This document shows, in pieces, positions 27,506 to 37,091 of a stretch of 64,000 nucleotides of DNA. The notes beneath the pieces are model-generated. The model had not been told where the DNA came from. It ran no database searches and saw only the letters and a program-made list of their open reading frames with translations. Positions within the stretch are counted from its first letter, which is position 1. Each line of letters starts with the position of its first letter. This DNA is from Shewanella olleyana (GTDB lineage Bacteria; Pseudomonadota; Gammaproteobacteria; Enterobacterales; Shewanellaceae), in the NCBI RefSeq assembly GCF_023283825.1, contig NZ_JAKILD010000009.1, positions 62,001 to 126,000 of the forward strand. The letters run 5' to 3'. Made by a program: the position numbers and the translations under genes.

Positions 27506-28243
27506 ATGAGTCAGATTCAGGTTAAGGATGATCAAGGCGTACGTATTATCAGTTTCAATCGTCCTGAAAAACGTAATGCATTTAATCTTAAAATGTACCA
27601 ACAGCTTACAGAATACCTGATCCAAGGTGAGGCCGACAACGACATTCGTACCTTTATGTTGCGCGGTGAAGGCAACTGCTTCACTTCAGGTAACGATATC
27701 GCAGATTTCCTTGCCAGTGGCGAGCTAAATGATACTCATCCTACGGTGCAATTTCTGCATTGCCTGCTAAATCTTAAAAAACCAATTGTAGCTGCAGTTT
27801 CTGGCGCAGCTGTAGGAATTGGTACAACCATGCTACTGCATTGCGACCTAGTTTATGCAGATAGTAGCGCCAAATTCCAGCTGCCTTTTGTTAATTTAGC
27901 CTTAGTTCCCGAGGCTGCATCAAGCTTGTTATTACCCTTAATTGTCGGCCAGCAAAAAGCGGCTGAATTAATTTTATTAGGCGAAAGCTTTAGCGCTAAT
28001 ACAGCAAGTGAACTTAACATTATCAATCGAGTGATTGAGCAGTCGGAATTAGATGGTTTTGTTTTAGCGCAAGCCAAAAAACTCGCAGCGCAACCACCAC
28101 AATCTTTGCAAGCATCTAAAAAGCTACTGCGCTACAACCAGTCAGAAGTTAAACAACAAATGCTAGCGGAGTTAGACGTGTTTGGAGAAAGACTTAAAAG
28201 TGATGAAGCCAAAGCACGCTTCCAAGCTTTTTTAAATCGATAA
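27506..28243 (+). CDS. Enoyl-CoA hydratase/isomerase family protein
   Basis: Crotonase-fold protein of 245 residues. The oxyanion-hole block is FTSGNDIADF and the second block is AAVSGAAVGIGTTMLLHCDL. The active-site region reads NLALVPEAASSLLLP, the PEAAS form found in enoyl-CoA isomerase/ECI-like and PaaG-like proteins rather than the two-glutamate hydratases. Hydration or isomerisation of an unsaturated acyl-CoA is therefore likely, with isomerisation favoured. AAGGAAAA lies 7 bp before the ATG. Divergent from the copper chaperone gene. Confidence 0.9.
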   Translation: MSQIQVKDDQGVRIISFNRPEKRNAFNLKMYQQLTEYLIQGEADNDIRTFMLRGEGNCFTSGNDIADFLASGELNDTHPTVQFLHCLLNLKKPIVAAVSGAAVGIGTTMLLHCDLVYADSSAKFQLPFVNLALVPEAASSLLLPLIVGQQKAAELILLGESFSANTASELNIINRVIEQSELDGFVLAQAKKLAAQPPQSLQASKKLLRYNQSEVKQQMLAELDVFGERLKSDEAKARFQAFLNR

Positions 28244-28290
28244 TCTTCTGCGTTTTCATTACTCACGTTAATGAAATAACGCTATGAGGC

Positions 28291-28426
28291 TTAGCAATAG
28301 GAAGAAGGTAACTGCACATTTAATAGTGCATGTTGAAGATAAAGATAAGAAGTAACAGCCTCTTCCTTGTGCGGCCCTGATGTTAGGGTATAAAAACTTA
28401 CCCTAACATTAGTATTTTGTTTTTTG
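28291..28426 (+). ncRNA. Candidate structured RNA / sRNA downstream of the enoyl-CoA hydratase gene
   Basis: The stretch contains AGGAAGAAGG (28299-28308), which can pair with CCTCTTCCT (28359-28367), enclosing a TGCAC/GTGCA hairpin (28313-28330). It ends in an 11-bp stem plus T-rich tail (28380-28426). That is the arrangement of a small RNA with a Rho-independent end, but it could equally be the 3' UTR of the upstream gene. No match to a known sRNA was recognised and no promoter was identified. Confidence 0.3.
28380..28426 (+). terminator. Terminator after the enoyl-CoA hydratase gene
   Basis: A perfect 11-bp inverted repeat ATGTTAGGGTA/TACCCTAACAT with an 8-nt loop, then TAGTATTTTGTTTTTT. 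The tail overlaps the 3' end of the convergent pspC gene. Confidence 0.75.
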
Positions 28427-28615
28427 CAGACTCACTACAATGGCAGTCACAAAGTAAGCTATCAGCCCCATCGTCGGGTTCAGAAAAATTGCGATTAACG
28501 TTAGTACTCGAGTCCACATCACTGACCAGCCAAATTGCTTTGATACTGAGTGTGTTGTGCCACATATAATGCTTTTATCTGCTGTTAAAAACTTTTCAAC
28601 ATCGGACATGTTCAT
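28409..28615 (-). CDS. PspC domain-containing protein
   Basis: Small inner-membrane protein of 68 residues of the PspC family (phage-shock/envelope-stress type). A cytosolic N-terminus (about 1-33) and a TM segment (about 36-62) containing the family block NPTMGLIAYFVTAIV are visible. It is the third gene of a compact minus-strand operon; its ATG overlaps the TGA of the preceding 59-codon gene (ATGA). No pspA or pspB is adjacent, so a stress role is inference from family. Confidence 0.85.
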   Translation of the reverse strand: MNMSDVEKFLTADKSIICGTTHSVSKQFGWSVMWTRVLTLIAIFLNPTMGLIAYFVTAIVVSLQKTKY

Positions 28616-28791
28616 TTTGTTTCTCCAGCGAAATCTAAACCTGTCATCTCTTTAGAAATCGCATCGACACTTTTAAATTGGTACCACTGCAACCCGCATA
28701 TCAATAGTGAACAAACTATAAAACTAACAACGGGAAGCAGAAGTAATGAGATTAATGGATCTGCTAAATGAAATATCATCATTAAATCCAT
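28612..28791 (-). CDS. Small membrane protein, 59 aa, translationally coupled to pspC
   Basis: Starts at the ATG ending at 28791 with GAGG 8 bp upstream, and its TGA overlaps the pspC start by 4 bp. The product begins MDLMMIFHLADPLISLLLLP and has one long hydrophobic segment (about 10-35), then a short polar tail ending GLDFAGETK. The upstream gene's stop codon is 3 bp away. The layout (small one-helix protein before PspC) recalls pspB-pspC, but I cannot confirm PspB homology by eye. Confidence 0.7.
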   Translation of the reverse strand: MDLMMIFHLADPLISLLLLPVVSFIVCSLLICGLQWYQFKSVDAISKEMTGLDFAGETK

Positions 28792-28794
28792 AAA

Positions 28795-29142
28795 TTAGTC
28801 CTCGTTGCTGGCTAATACTGAATCTGTCGTCGCTTCTTGCGTTGTTTCAGCTATCTCAAGTGAACTGTTTAACTCAAATACTTGCTCTGCAATTTGACTA
28901 TGTAACGACAATACAATTTCTTGTTTTGCTGATTGCAGCATTTCAGTCGCTGTTTCACTAATGCGTGTTTCAAGCACATTGATCATATCGTTACTGTTCA
29001 AGTCATTTGCTTGTGCGCTAACACTTGCGGTAGCAAGTAATGCCACTAGAGCTACTTTTTTAAATACACTTTTAGCCGTTGAATTTGCGTTAGTGTTAGT
29101 CGTAGAAATTAAACCAGTTGTATTATTAGTTGAGTTAAACAT
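28795..29142 (-). CDS. Small exported protein of unknown function
   Basis: The ATG ending at 29142 is chosen because AGGAAG lies 6 bp before it. The 115-residue product has an unusually long Asn/Thr-rich N-terminus (about 25 residues), a hydrophobic stretch VALVALLATASVSAQA resembling a signal peptide, and an acidic helical mature part (about 70 residues, likely coiled coil). Not recognised as a named family. It heads the operon with the 59-aa membrane protein and PspC, so a role in envelope sensing is conceivable but unsupported. Confidence 0.7.
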   Translation of the reverse strand: MFNSTNNTTGLISTTNTNANSTAKSVFKKVALVALLATASVSAQANDLNSNDMINVLETRISETATEMLQSAKQEIVLSLHSQIAEQVFELNSSLEIAETTQEATTDSVLASNED

Positions 29143-29446
29143 GATGTCTTCCTTTTCAATTGTTGGGTACACCATGGTTATTACAAGCTGCGTGCCAAGT
29201 CTTTAAATTATTTTTAAGCACTGATTTTAAAGTAATTTTTACCATATCAAGATTTTTAGCTATAAAACCAAGTTGAGCGCTTTTTAAACTATTAGTATTT
29301 TTAACCACTAAAATAGTGAAATTAGCTAAAACTTAATTAGCCAAATACAGCACACAAAAAAAGCGCCATCACAGGGCGCTTTTTAAGGCCAAAAATGTCA
29401 AAACCAAGAGTATTGTTAAGCTTTGACTTCAGATCATTTTATAACG
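29143..29446. other. Intergenic region between dusA and the small-protein operon
   Basis: 304 bp. It holds the promoter region of the small-protein operon (AT-rich, no clear operator seen) and the dusA terminator. No open reading frame with a ribosome binding site was found. Confidence 0.6.
29356..29384 (-). terminator. dusA terminator
   Basis: On the minus strand AAAGCGCC-CTGTGAT-GGCGCTTT followed by a T run, about 60 bp after the dusA stop. Confidence 0.88.
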
Positions 29447-30466
29447 TCAGACATTATTATTGGGGTAAAAAGTGACATCAGCTGGCGGGCGACTCTGCTC
29501 CATTCTTGCAACGGCGTCCCATATCACTGACACTCCTGCTCCTGCTTTATGGGCATTCTCACTCAAATGTCGTCGCCAACCTCTAGAACCCGGTAAGCCT
29601 TGGAATAAGCCAATCATGTGACGAGTAATGTGGTTTAATCTGCCACCCTCTTTTAAATGCTGCTCAATATACGGCATCATTCGCTCAATCACTTGCTCAC
29701 GAGTGATAACGGGCTTGTCTTCACCGTAAATCATTTGATCCACTTGCGCTAGAATGTAAGGGTTCTGATAAGCCTCACGTCCTATCATCACACCATCGAG
29801 CTGCTTAAGATGAGTTAATGAGTCCGCTAGCGTTTTAACCCCGCCATTAATACTGATATTCAAATCAGCATAATCACGCTTGAGTTGATAAACACGCTCA
29901 TAGTTAAGTTCAGGTATTTCACGGTTCTCTTTCGGGCTTAAGCCTTGCAGCCAAGCCTTTCGAGCATGAACAATGAAAGTATCACACCCTACCGCTTTAA
30001 CCGTATCCACAAAATCGGTAAGAAACTCATAACTGTCTTGCTCATCAATGCCAATACGGGTTTTCACCGTCACGGGAATATCCGCCACTTGCTTCATGGC
30101 ATCAACACATTCAGCGACTAAAGCAGGTTCGGCCATCAAGCAAGCGCCAAAACGGCCATTCTGTACCCGATCAGACGGACAACCGACATTAAGGTTAATC
30201 TCATCATAGCCACGTTCAAATGCCAATTTGGCACACGTCGCTAAATCTTTTGGATTTGAGCCACCTAATTGCAGAGCAACAGGATGCTCTTCTTGGTTAT
30301 AGGCTAAGTAATCACCTTGACCATGAATGATGGCACCTGTGGTGACCATTTCGGTATACAGCACAGTATTTGCCGACATCAATCTTGCAAAGTAGCGATA
30401 ATGCCTATCAGTCCAATCAAGCATTGGTGCGATTGATAGTGCTCTATTCAGTGTTGTTGAAGCCAA
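29447..30466 (-). CDS. dusA: tRNA-dihydrouridine synthase A
   Basis: FMN enzyme that reduces U20/U20a in the D loop of tRNAs. It has 339 residues. The family blocks are [16 protein letters not shown] at the start (DusA-specific), [20 protein letters not shown] with the catalytic Cys, [16 protein letters not shown] and NGGVKT. Single gene with its own terminator. Confidence 0.96.
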   Translation of the reverse strand: MASTTLNRALSIAPMLDWTDRHYRYFARLMSANTVLYTEMVTTGAIIHGQGDYLAYNQEEHPVALQLGGSNPKDLATCAKLAFERGYDEINLNVGCPSDRVQNGRFGACLMAEPALVAECVDAMKQVADIPVTVKTRIGIDEQDSYEFLTDFVDTVKAVGCDTFIVHARKAWLQGLSPKENREIPELNYERVYQLKRDYADLNISINGGVKTLADSLTHLKQLDGVMIGREAYQNPYILAQVDQMIYGEDKPVITREQVIERMMPYIEQHLKEGGRLNHITRHMIGLFQGLPGSRGWRRHLSENAHKAGAGVSVIWDAVARMEQSRPPADVTFYPNNNV

Positions 30467-30632
30467 AAAATTTACCTTATCGATGATTATCAGCGACTTA
30501 ATGAACTTGATTTAAACTGCCAGTTTTTTCTACTTAAACAGCCAAAATTTCAGCCGCGCATTATATCACTATGCAGCTTTTAATGAAGATTGTTTATGAT
30601 TAATTTCTAATCTTGCTATATAAGATATTAGA

Positions 30633-32006
30633 TTAGAATGGTTGATTAACCATCACCCAAAACTGGCTTTCATCGCCACCCGTGACAAAGTCTCCACGAA
30701 TGACAATATTCTCAACTTCAAAGCGAACGCTGGCGCCATAGGAGGTTTTCATATCTTTATGTAATGAATCGAGTGCAAATTCGTCAGTGACATTACCGGT
30801 CTCAAGTAATAACGCCCATTGCCACCAAGCTACATCATATAAATTAAACACTGGCAGGTTTTGCAGCGGTTGCCAGCGTGGAGTTACTCGGTACTCGACC
30901 GCATAATTCACTGCGCTTCTTCCGGTAAATTGTTTAGAGTCATAACCCCGTAGTCGGTCAAAACCACCTAACGACACACCGGCAAAACTCGGCGGTCTTT
31001 GATAGGTTTGACTGTCATGGTCAACGTCATTCCAAGATGGCGTATCTGCAATATAAAAGTTACTTGCTAGTACCTGTGCTTCAAACCATGAATTACTGCC
31101 TAGCGAAAAGAAGGCACTTTGCTCAAACTCCCACATTAACCAGTTCGGGTCATCATTGATTTCACTGCCACGAGTAATGGTTAAACTGGTTTCGCCACCC
31201 TGGGTACTATTATTGGCTGAATCACGGTTATCCCAATTAAGGGCAAATTCAAAACCGCGAGCTTCATCGGGCAGATAATCTAGCGCTTCTAATTCTCGGT
31301 ATTTATTGAATGGTGTTAGGCTAAGTGTTGTAACACCTGACTCTAGTGGATTCCAATTGATGGCATTTTGTTTACGTGCAAGTGATGCCGCAGCTCCATT
31401 TGCGCCGCCGCCAATAGGCAATACGTACTTAATGTGTAACTTTGAAAACCCTTCGTCTCCCACACTGACAATACGTTCAGCATCGTTAGCTTGCTGAGCT
31501 CGAGGTAAGTAGTAAATGCCCTGTTCATAATGGCCGCGAAATAATTCAGCGCTAAATAACCATTGGTCTAGTTTTGGAATTTGGTAATTGTAAAAACCTG
31601 CGTATGTCAGCCAACTATCATTGGCAGAATACAAACCAATACCTAATGCTACCGCTTGAGCCTGTCCTGCATGTTTAACCAATCCTGCAGCGCCAAAGGT
31701 GGTACTGAGGGTTTCAGTTGAAAAAACAATCGGTACTGCGACAAACTCAGGATCATATTCTGGCGAACCTTTCTCTAACGACTCTTTTTCTAAAGACTCT
31801 TTCTGGGGTGACGATTGCTCAGATGAAGTAAGCTCAACTGCATCTTTTTCAGATGGGAGCTCAACTGAAACCACTGGGCCTTCGGATGCCACAGTTTGAA
31901 TCATGGAAGTTTGATTAGGTTTAACTTGTGATGTAGTCGTTCCTGCAACGGCGCTCACACTCAATACTACGCAATAAATCATTATGGCTGATTTATACAA
32001 CTGCAC
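30633..32006 (-). CDS. Outer membrane surface-antigen (Omp85 C-terminal) beta-barrel protein
   Basis: Predicted exported barrel of 457 residues resembling the bacterial surface antigen (D15/Omp85) domain. A signal peptide (about 1-22) precedes a low-complexity Ser/Glu stretch (about 40-82) with SLEKE-type repeats. A C-terminal barrel with GGFDRLRGYDSKQF, the loop-6 RGY/RGF signature, ends in Phe (VMVNQPF*). There are no POTRA domains, so it is not BamA/TamA; its role is unknown. No gene follows in the same orientation until dusA, more than 150 bp away. Confidence 0.8.
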   Translation of the reverse strand: MQLYKSAIMIYCVVLSVSAVAGTTTSQVKPNQTSMIQTVASEGPVVSVELPSEKDAVELTSSEQSSPQKESLEKESLEKGSPEYDPEFVAVPIVFSTETLSTTFGAAGLVKHAGQAQAVALGIGLYSANDSWLTYAGFYNYQIPKLDQWLFSAELFRGHYEQGIYYLPRAQQANDAERIVSVGDEGFSKLHIKYVLPIGGGANGAAASLARKQNAINWNPLESGVTTLSLTPFNKYRELEALDYLPDEARGFEFALNWDNRDSANNSTQGGETSLTITRGSEINDDPNWLMWEFEQSAFFSLGSNSWFEAQVLASNFYIADTPSWNDVDHDSQTYQRPPSFAGVSLGGFDRLRGYDSKQFTGRSAVNYAVEYRVTPRWQPLQNLPVFNLYDVAWWQWALLLETGNVTDEFALDSLHKDMKTSYGASVRFEVENIVIRGDFVTGGDESQFWVMVNQPF

Positions 32007-32066
32007 TCAACTTTCCTCTAACTTAACAACTCAATAAGTTTGATAAACTGGGTAAACCTACCTGCA

Positions 32067-33146
32067 CTATGGCTGTAAATCGACAACCACCCGTGGGGTC
32101 AGTTTAGTCACCAATTCATAAGCAATCGTGCCAATATGCTCAGCGACTTCTTCAACAGCAAGGGCTTTACCCCACAGCTGTACTAAGTCACCGACACTGT
32201 CAGTTGCATCGGCACCTAAATCAACCGTTAGCATATCCATTGACACTCGCCCTACAACGGGAACTCGTCGGCCATTGAGCCATACAGGCGTGCCTTCAGG
32301 TGCATTACGTGGGTAGCCATCGCCATAGCCAATAGCAACAACACCGAGTTTAGTATCTTTAGTGGCAGTCCAATGAGCGCCATAACCAACACTTTGACCT
32401 GCTTTATGATCGCGAACGGCAATTAAATTAGATACTAACTCCATTGCAGGCACTAAACCGTGATGGCAGCCTTTATCCCCGTAAACAGGTGATACGCCAT
32501 ATAAAGCAATGCCAGGTCTTATCCAATCACATTGGCTTTGGGGCCAAAATAAGGTACCGGCTGAATTTGCCAGTGTTCTGTCGCCTGGTAAGTCTGCAAT
32601 AAGTTGATTAAAGGTATCCATTTGCTGCTCGGTGAGGTTATTGTCAGGTTCATCGGCACATGCAAAGTGAGTCATTAAGTGAATCGGTTTTTTCACATTT
32701 GCACAGGCCACTAAACGTTGATAAACGTCATTAAACTGCTCAATGCTAAAACCAAGTCTGTGCATGCCAGAATCGACTTTAAGCCAAACAGTGATAGGAG
32801 CAGTTAAGTTTGATTGTTCGAGCATTTCAATTTGAGATTCATGATGAACGACAGTATCAATCTGATGTTTTACCAGTAAGGGTAAATCCGACTGACGAAA
32901 GCAGCCTTCAAGTAGCAGTAATTTAGCACTCACACCGCCTTCACGGAGTTGCAGTGCCTCTTCAAGCCTTGCTAAACCGAATCCGTCTGCATTTTCAATA
33001 CATTGAGCCACATTGAGCAAACCATGGCCGTAACCATTGGCTTTAACGACTGCCATCACTTTACTGTTAGGCGCTATCTCTCTTAACCTTGCAAGGTTAT
33101 CTTGTAAGGCTTGTTGGCTGATTTCTGCACGGGGAAACGGTTTCAA
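32067..33146 (-). CDS. alr: Alanine racemase
   Basis: PLP enzyme that makes D-alanine for peptidoglycan. The start is set at the TTG ending at 33146, because TAAGG lies 8 bp upstream. This gives 359 residues starting [10 protein letters not shown], the same length as E. coli Alr; a further-upstream TTG (33167) has no such site. The PLP lysine is in [11 protein letters not shown] (residue 35), and the second catalytic tyrosine is in VGYGAHW. It follows dnaB on the same strand after a terminator, as in E. coli. Confidence 0.95.
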   Translation of the reverse strand: MKPFPRAEISQQALQDNLARLREIAPNSKVMAVVKANGYGHGLLNVAQCIENADGFGLARLEEALQLREGGVSAKLLLLEGCFRQSDLPLLVKHQIDTVVHHESQIEMLEQSNLTAPITVWLKVDSGMHRLGFSIEQFNDVYQRLVACANVKKPIHLMTHFACADEPDNNLTEQQMDTFNQLIADLPGDRTLANSAGTLFWPQSQCDWIRPGIALYGVSPVYGDKGCHHGLVPAMELVSNLIAVRDHKAGQSVGYGAHWTATKDTKLGVVAIGYGDGYPRNAPEGTPVWLNGRRVPVVGRVSMDMLTVDLGADATDSVGDLVQLWGKALAVEEVAEHIGTIAYELVTKLTPRVVVDLQP

Positions 33147-33197
33147 ATAATTAACCTTACTTGGCAAACGGGCGCAGATAAAGCACCATGAAAAACT

Positions 33198-33230
33198 AAA
33201 AAATGAGCCTCTGTTTTTATAAACAGAGGC
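33198..33230 (-). terminator. dnaB terminator
   Basis: On the minus strand GCCTCTGTTT-ATAAA-AACAGAGGC followed by TCATTTTTT, between dnaB and alr; alr therefore probably has its own promoter or depends on read-through. Confidence 0.82.
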
Positions 33231-33280
33231 TTGTTTGATAATAGCAACTTGCTAACGAAAGTCTGTTTTATGAAACAGTA

Positions 33281-34690
33281 TTAATCTTCGTCAAACATTT
33301 GCGTCCCAGAGTAATTATCAAACCGAGAAAACTGACCTTGGAAAGCTAATGGCACACGACCAATTGGACCGTTACGTTGCTTACCAATAATAATCTCTGC
33401 AACACCTTTTTGTTCAGAATCATCGTTATACACTTCGTCACGATAAATAAACATGATCAAATCGGCATCTTGCTCAATCGAGCCTGATTCACGCAAATCC
33501 GAGTTAACAGGTCGTTTATCTGCACGTTGTTCCAACGAACGGTTAAGCTGTGACAGAGCAATAACAGGAATTTCAAGCTCTTTCGCTAATGACTTTAACG
33601 AGCGAGAAATTTCGGCAATTTCTAAGGTACGGTTATCTTTTAATGACGGCACCTGCATTAGCTGTAAGTAATCAATCATGATCATCGATAGCCCACCATA
33701 CTCACGCGCAATACGTCTAGCACGACTTCGTACTTCAGTTGGTGTTAAGCCTGAACCATCATCAATGTACATCTTGCCTTGTTCCAGCATGATCCCCATC
33801 GTTGACGACACGCGAGCCCAATCTTCATCATCAAGTTGACCGGTACGAATTTTGGTTTGATCCACTCGACCTAAAGACGCCAACATACGCATCATGATCT
33901 GTTCTGACGGCATCTCCAAACTGAAAATAAGCACTGGCTTGTCTTCGTTCATCGCTGCTTGTTCACACAAGTTCATCGCAAAGGTTGTTTTACCCATCGA
34001 TGGACGTGCAGCCACAATCACCAAGTCACCCGATTGGAAGCCGGCGGTCATTTTATCAAGATCAGTAAAGCCACTTGATACACCTGTCACACCGTTATGG
34101 GGGTTATTGTATAATTGCTCAATTTTGTCGACGGTTTTTTCAAGAATCGACTTAATGCCTTCAGGACCTTCATTAGCATTGGCGCGAGATTCAGCAATTT
34201 TAAATACTTTGGTTTCAGCTAAATCAAGCAAGTCGCTCGAATTACGTCCTTCAGGGTTATAACCAGCATCGGCAATTTCATGAGCAACACCAATCATGTC
34301 ACGAACAACTGCACGTTCACGTACAATGTCGGCATAAGATAAAATATTACCTGCACTAGGAGTGTTTTTAGCAATTTCCCCTAAGTAGGCAAAACCACCG
34401 GCATCTTCAAGTTGATCTTCAACTTCAAGGCGCTCTGAAACTGTGATCAAATCAATAGGCTGACCCGTTTCAACTAAACGGCTCATAGCCGCATAAATCA
34501 TTCGGTGCGAACGAGAATAGAAATCTTCAGCCACGATAGCTTCTGAGACTCTGTCCCAAGCTTCGGCATCAAGCATTAAGCCACCTAAAACAGATTGCTC
34601 AGCTTCAATAGAATGAGGCGGTAATTTAAGCGCGTCGACTTGAGCGTCTCTTAACCTTTCCTTTGCCTTAAAAACACCTTTTTGTGACAT
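33281..34690 (-). CDS. dnaB: Replicative DNA helicase DnaB
   Basis: Hexameric 5'-3' helicase of the replication fork. From the ATG ending at 34690 (GGGAG 5 bp upstream) it has 469 residues, against 471 in E. coli. An in-frame start 18 codons upstream adds a non-homologous leader and is rejected. The N-terminal domain contains PHSIEAEQSVLGGLM; the RecA-like domain has Walker A ARPSMGKTTFAMN, Walker B SMIMIDYLQLM and the arginine-rich GSIEQDADLIMFIYR region. No intein is seen. Confidence 0.97.
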   Translation of the reverse strand: MSQKGVFKAKERLRDAQVDALKLPPHSIEAEQSVLGGLMLDAEAWDRVSEAIVAEDFYSRSHRMIYAAMSRLVETGQPIDLITVSERLEVEDQLEDAGGFAYLGEIAKNTPSAGNILSYADIVRERAVVRDMIGVAHEIADAGYNPEGRNSSDLLDLAETKVFKIAESRANANEGPEGIKSILEKTVDKIEQLYNNPHNGVTGVSSGFTDLDKMTAGFQSGDLVIVAARPSMGKTTFAMNLCEQAAMNEDKPVLIFSLEMPSEQIMMRMLASLGRVDQTKIRTGQLDDEDWARVSSTMGIMLEQGKMYIDDGSGLTPTEVRSRARRIAREYGGLSMIMIDYLQLMQVPSLKDNRTLEIAEISRSLKSLAKELEIPVIALSQLNRSLEQRADKRPVNSDLRESGSIEQDADLIMFIYRDEVYNDDSEQKGVAEIIIGKQRNGPIGRVPLAFQGQFSRFDNYSGTQMFDED

Positions 34691-34821
34691 TAAAACTCCC
34701 AATTCCCAACCTGTTTGTAAAATATGGTATAACACCGAGGTCATGCAAACATGTTGCGCAACAATTTGTGCAACATTGACCGCTGATGCAGACTAACAAT
34801 AATAATATTTAAGGAAAGAAC

Positions 34822-37020
34822 ATGCGTATTGCACTCGTTGCAGCCCTTGTGCTGTCTTCCGGGCTAGCCCATTCCGATGAAGGCCAATGGCAACCCTATC
34901 AAATGCCTTCTATCGCAGATAAATTAGCTCAACGCGGCATCGAAATTCCTGCCAAACAACTTGCTGACTTAACCCAATATCCAATGAATGCTGTTGTCGG
35001 TCTCGGCTATTGTACCGCCAGTTTCGTCTCGCCCCAAGGGCTAGTTGTGACCAATCATCACTGTGCCTACCGAGCAATACAATATAACAGTAAAACTGAG
35101 CACAATTACCTAGAAGAAGGCTTTCTTGCGAACACTAAAGCAGAAGAACCTTCAGCAGGCCCTAACGAGCGATTATACATCACTGAAGCCGTAACGGATG
35201 TAACTAAAAGCGTTAATGCCAATTTAAGCGAAGAACCGTTAGCACGTTACGAAGATATCCAATCAAACCGCAAAGCATTAATTAAAGAGTGTGAAACGGA
35301 TGAGAACTACCGCTGTTCAGTCAGTAGCTTCCATAACGGTTTAGAGTATTACTTGATTAAGCAGTTAATCATTCGTGATGTTCGCCTTGTTTATGCACCA
35401 CCTGAAAGCGTCGGCGCATTTGGCGGCGACATCGATAACTACGAATACCCTCGCCACTCTGGTGACTTTACCTTTTTACGCGCATACGTTGGTAAAGACG
35501 GTAAACCAGCTGGCTACGCTGAAGACAATGTGCCTTTTGAGCCTAAAAGCTATTTAAAAATTAATGCCGATGGTGTTAAAGCGGGCGACGGTGTTTTTGC
35601 TGCAGGCTACCCAGGCTCAACGAGTCGTTACCGCCTGACCAGTGAATTAAAGTTTGCCAGCGATTGGATGTACCCAACGTACGCCAAACGCTACCAACTG
35701 CAAATCGATACCATTAACCAAATGGCCGCCGACAATAATACGATTGCGATTAAATATGCTGGTAGCTTAGCGTCAATGGCAAACCGCATGAAAAAGCTCA
35801 ATGGATTATTAGATGGTTTCAAAGCCACTGATATTGTGGGTATCAAACAAGCACGCGAGAATGATTTCTTAGCTTGGCTTAAAAAAGATACTCAAGCGAA
35901 CCAAAACTTAATCAGCGAACTTGAGCTGCTATTAGCTAAGCAGCAAAATCAAATTCAAACAGATTATTTCTTTAATAACGCCCAGTCGAGTTCACTGCTA
36001 TCTGCGGCTAAAAAGCTTTACCGCTTAGCAAAAGAAAAGCAATTACCTGATGCAAAACGTGAGCAAGGTTTCCAAGAGCGTGACATGAAAATGTTCGCAG
36101 CGAACCTAAAACGTTTAGAGCGCAGCTTTGATGTATCCGTTGATAAAACGCTGTGGCTACAAGATTTAAATGCTTACATGGCTCAAAATCAACGAGTGGC
36201 TATCTTAGATGAAGCGCTAAACAAGATTTCTGATGCTGAAGCATTATCTGCAAAACTTGATGGCTACTATGCGTTAACTAACCTAACCGATAAAGAACAG
36301 CGTTTAGCTTGGATGGATAAAGATGCTGAAGCGTTTGAAACAAGTTCAGATCCATTTATTCGTTTAGCGGTTGCCCTGCACGATACTAATATGGCGCAGG
36401 AAAACACGGAGAAGTCATTAAAAGGGCAACTTTCAACAGCGCGTCCTGAGTACATGAAAGCCATCATTGCGTATTACAAAGCTAACGACTGGCCAGTGTA
36501 CCCTGATGCAAACCGGACTCTACGTATTACCTACGGTATGGTTGATGGTTATCAATCTCGTGATGCACTTTATAAGCAACCTTTCACTCGCCTTGAAGGG
36601 ATTGTCGGTAAGCATACTGGTGAAGAGCCATATAATGCACCGAAGAAGTTACTAGATGCTATCGCGACAAATGACTACGGCAAACATACTGTTGCGTCTG
36701 TATATCAAGATCCGCGTTCATGGATCTGCAGTTTGTTTTCTTGTTTAGATAAACCTGAAGAATTTAACTCAGTACCGGTTAACTTCTTATCAAGTGTTGA
36801 TACCACAGGTGGTAACTCTGGCTCACCAGTATTTAATGGTAAAGGTGAAATGGTTGGTTTGAACTTTGATTCAACCTACGAAGCAATCACCAAAGACTGG
36901 TTCTTTAATCCAACGATCACTCGTGCAGTGCATGTGGACTTCCGCTACATACTTTGGATGATGGATAAAGTTGATCACGCTGATAACTTAATTCAAGAGT
37001 TAGATTTAGTGAGAAACTAA
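34822..37020 (+). CDS. S46 family dipeptidyl-peptidase (DPP11-like)
   Basis: Secreted or periplasmic serine exopeptidase of 732 residues that removes N-terminal dipeptides. A signal peptide ends about residue 18 (LAHS). Catalytic His80 is in TNHHCAY; Ser666 is in GGNSGSPVF. The residue that sets P1 specificity in S46 enzymes (673 in the reference numbering, Gly in DPP7 and Arg or Ser in DPP11) is Ser684 here (NFDSTYE), so acidic P1 (Asp/Glu) preference is predicted. AAGGAA lies 6 bp before the ATG. Divergent from dnaB. Confidence 0.92.
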   Translation: MRIALVAALVLSSGLAHSDEGQWQPYQMPSIADKLAQRGIEIPAKQLADLTQYPMNAVVGLGYCTASFVSPQGLVVTNHHCAYRAIQYNSKTEHNYLEEGFLANTKAEEPSAGPNERLYITEAVTDVTKSVNANLSEEPLARYEDIQSNRKALIKECETDENYRCSVSSFHNGLEYYLIKQLIIRDVRLVYAPPESVGAFGGDIDNYEYPRHSGDFTFLRAYVGKDGKPAGYAEDNVPFEPKSYLKINADGVKAGDGVFAAGYPGSTSRYRLTSELKFASDWMYPTYAKRYQLQIDTINQMAADNNTIAIKYAGSLASMANRMKKLNGLLDGFKATDIVGIKQARENDFLAWLKKDTQANQNLISELELLLAKQQNQIQTDYFFNNAQSSSLLSAAKKLYRLAKEKQLPDAKREQGFQERDMKMFAANLKRLERSFDVSVDKTLWLQDLNAYMAQNQRVAILDEALNKISDAEALSAKLDGYYALTNLTDKEQRLAWMDKDAEAFETSSDPFIRLAVALHDTNMAQENTEKSLKGQLSTARPEYMKAIIAYYKANDWPVYPDANRTLRITYGMVDGYQSRDALYKQPFTRLEGIVGKHTGEEPYNAPKKLLDAIATNDYGKHTVASVYQDPRSWICSLFSCLDKPEEFNSVPVNFLSSVDTTGGNSGSPVFNGKGEMVGLNFDSTYEAITKDWFFNPTITRAVHVDFRYILWMMDKVDHADNLIQELDLVRN

Positions 37021-37054
37021 TGTCTCGCTAATACAACATTCACAACATCCAAAC

Positions 37055-37087
37055 AGCCTCGATTAAGTGATTAATCGGGGCTTTTTT
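37055..37087 (+). terminator. Terminator of the S46 peptidase gene
   Basis: AGCCTCGATTA-AGTGAT-TAATCGGGGCT stem with one G-T pair followed by T6, 35 bp after the stop codon. Confidence 0.88.
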
Positions 37088-37091
37088 ATCT

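Noticed and set aside
33281..34690. Intein in DnaB
   Set aside because: The protein is 469 residues, the normal length, with uninterrupted Walker A region.
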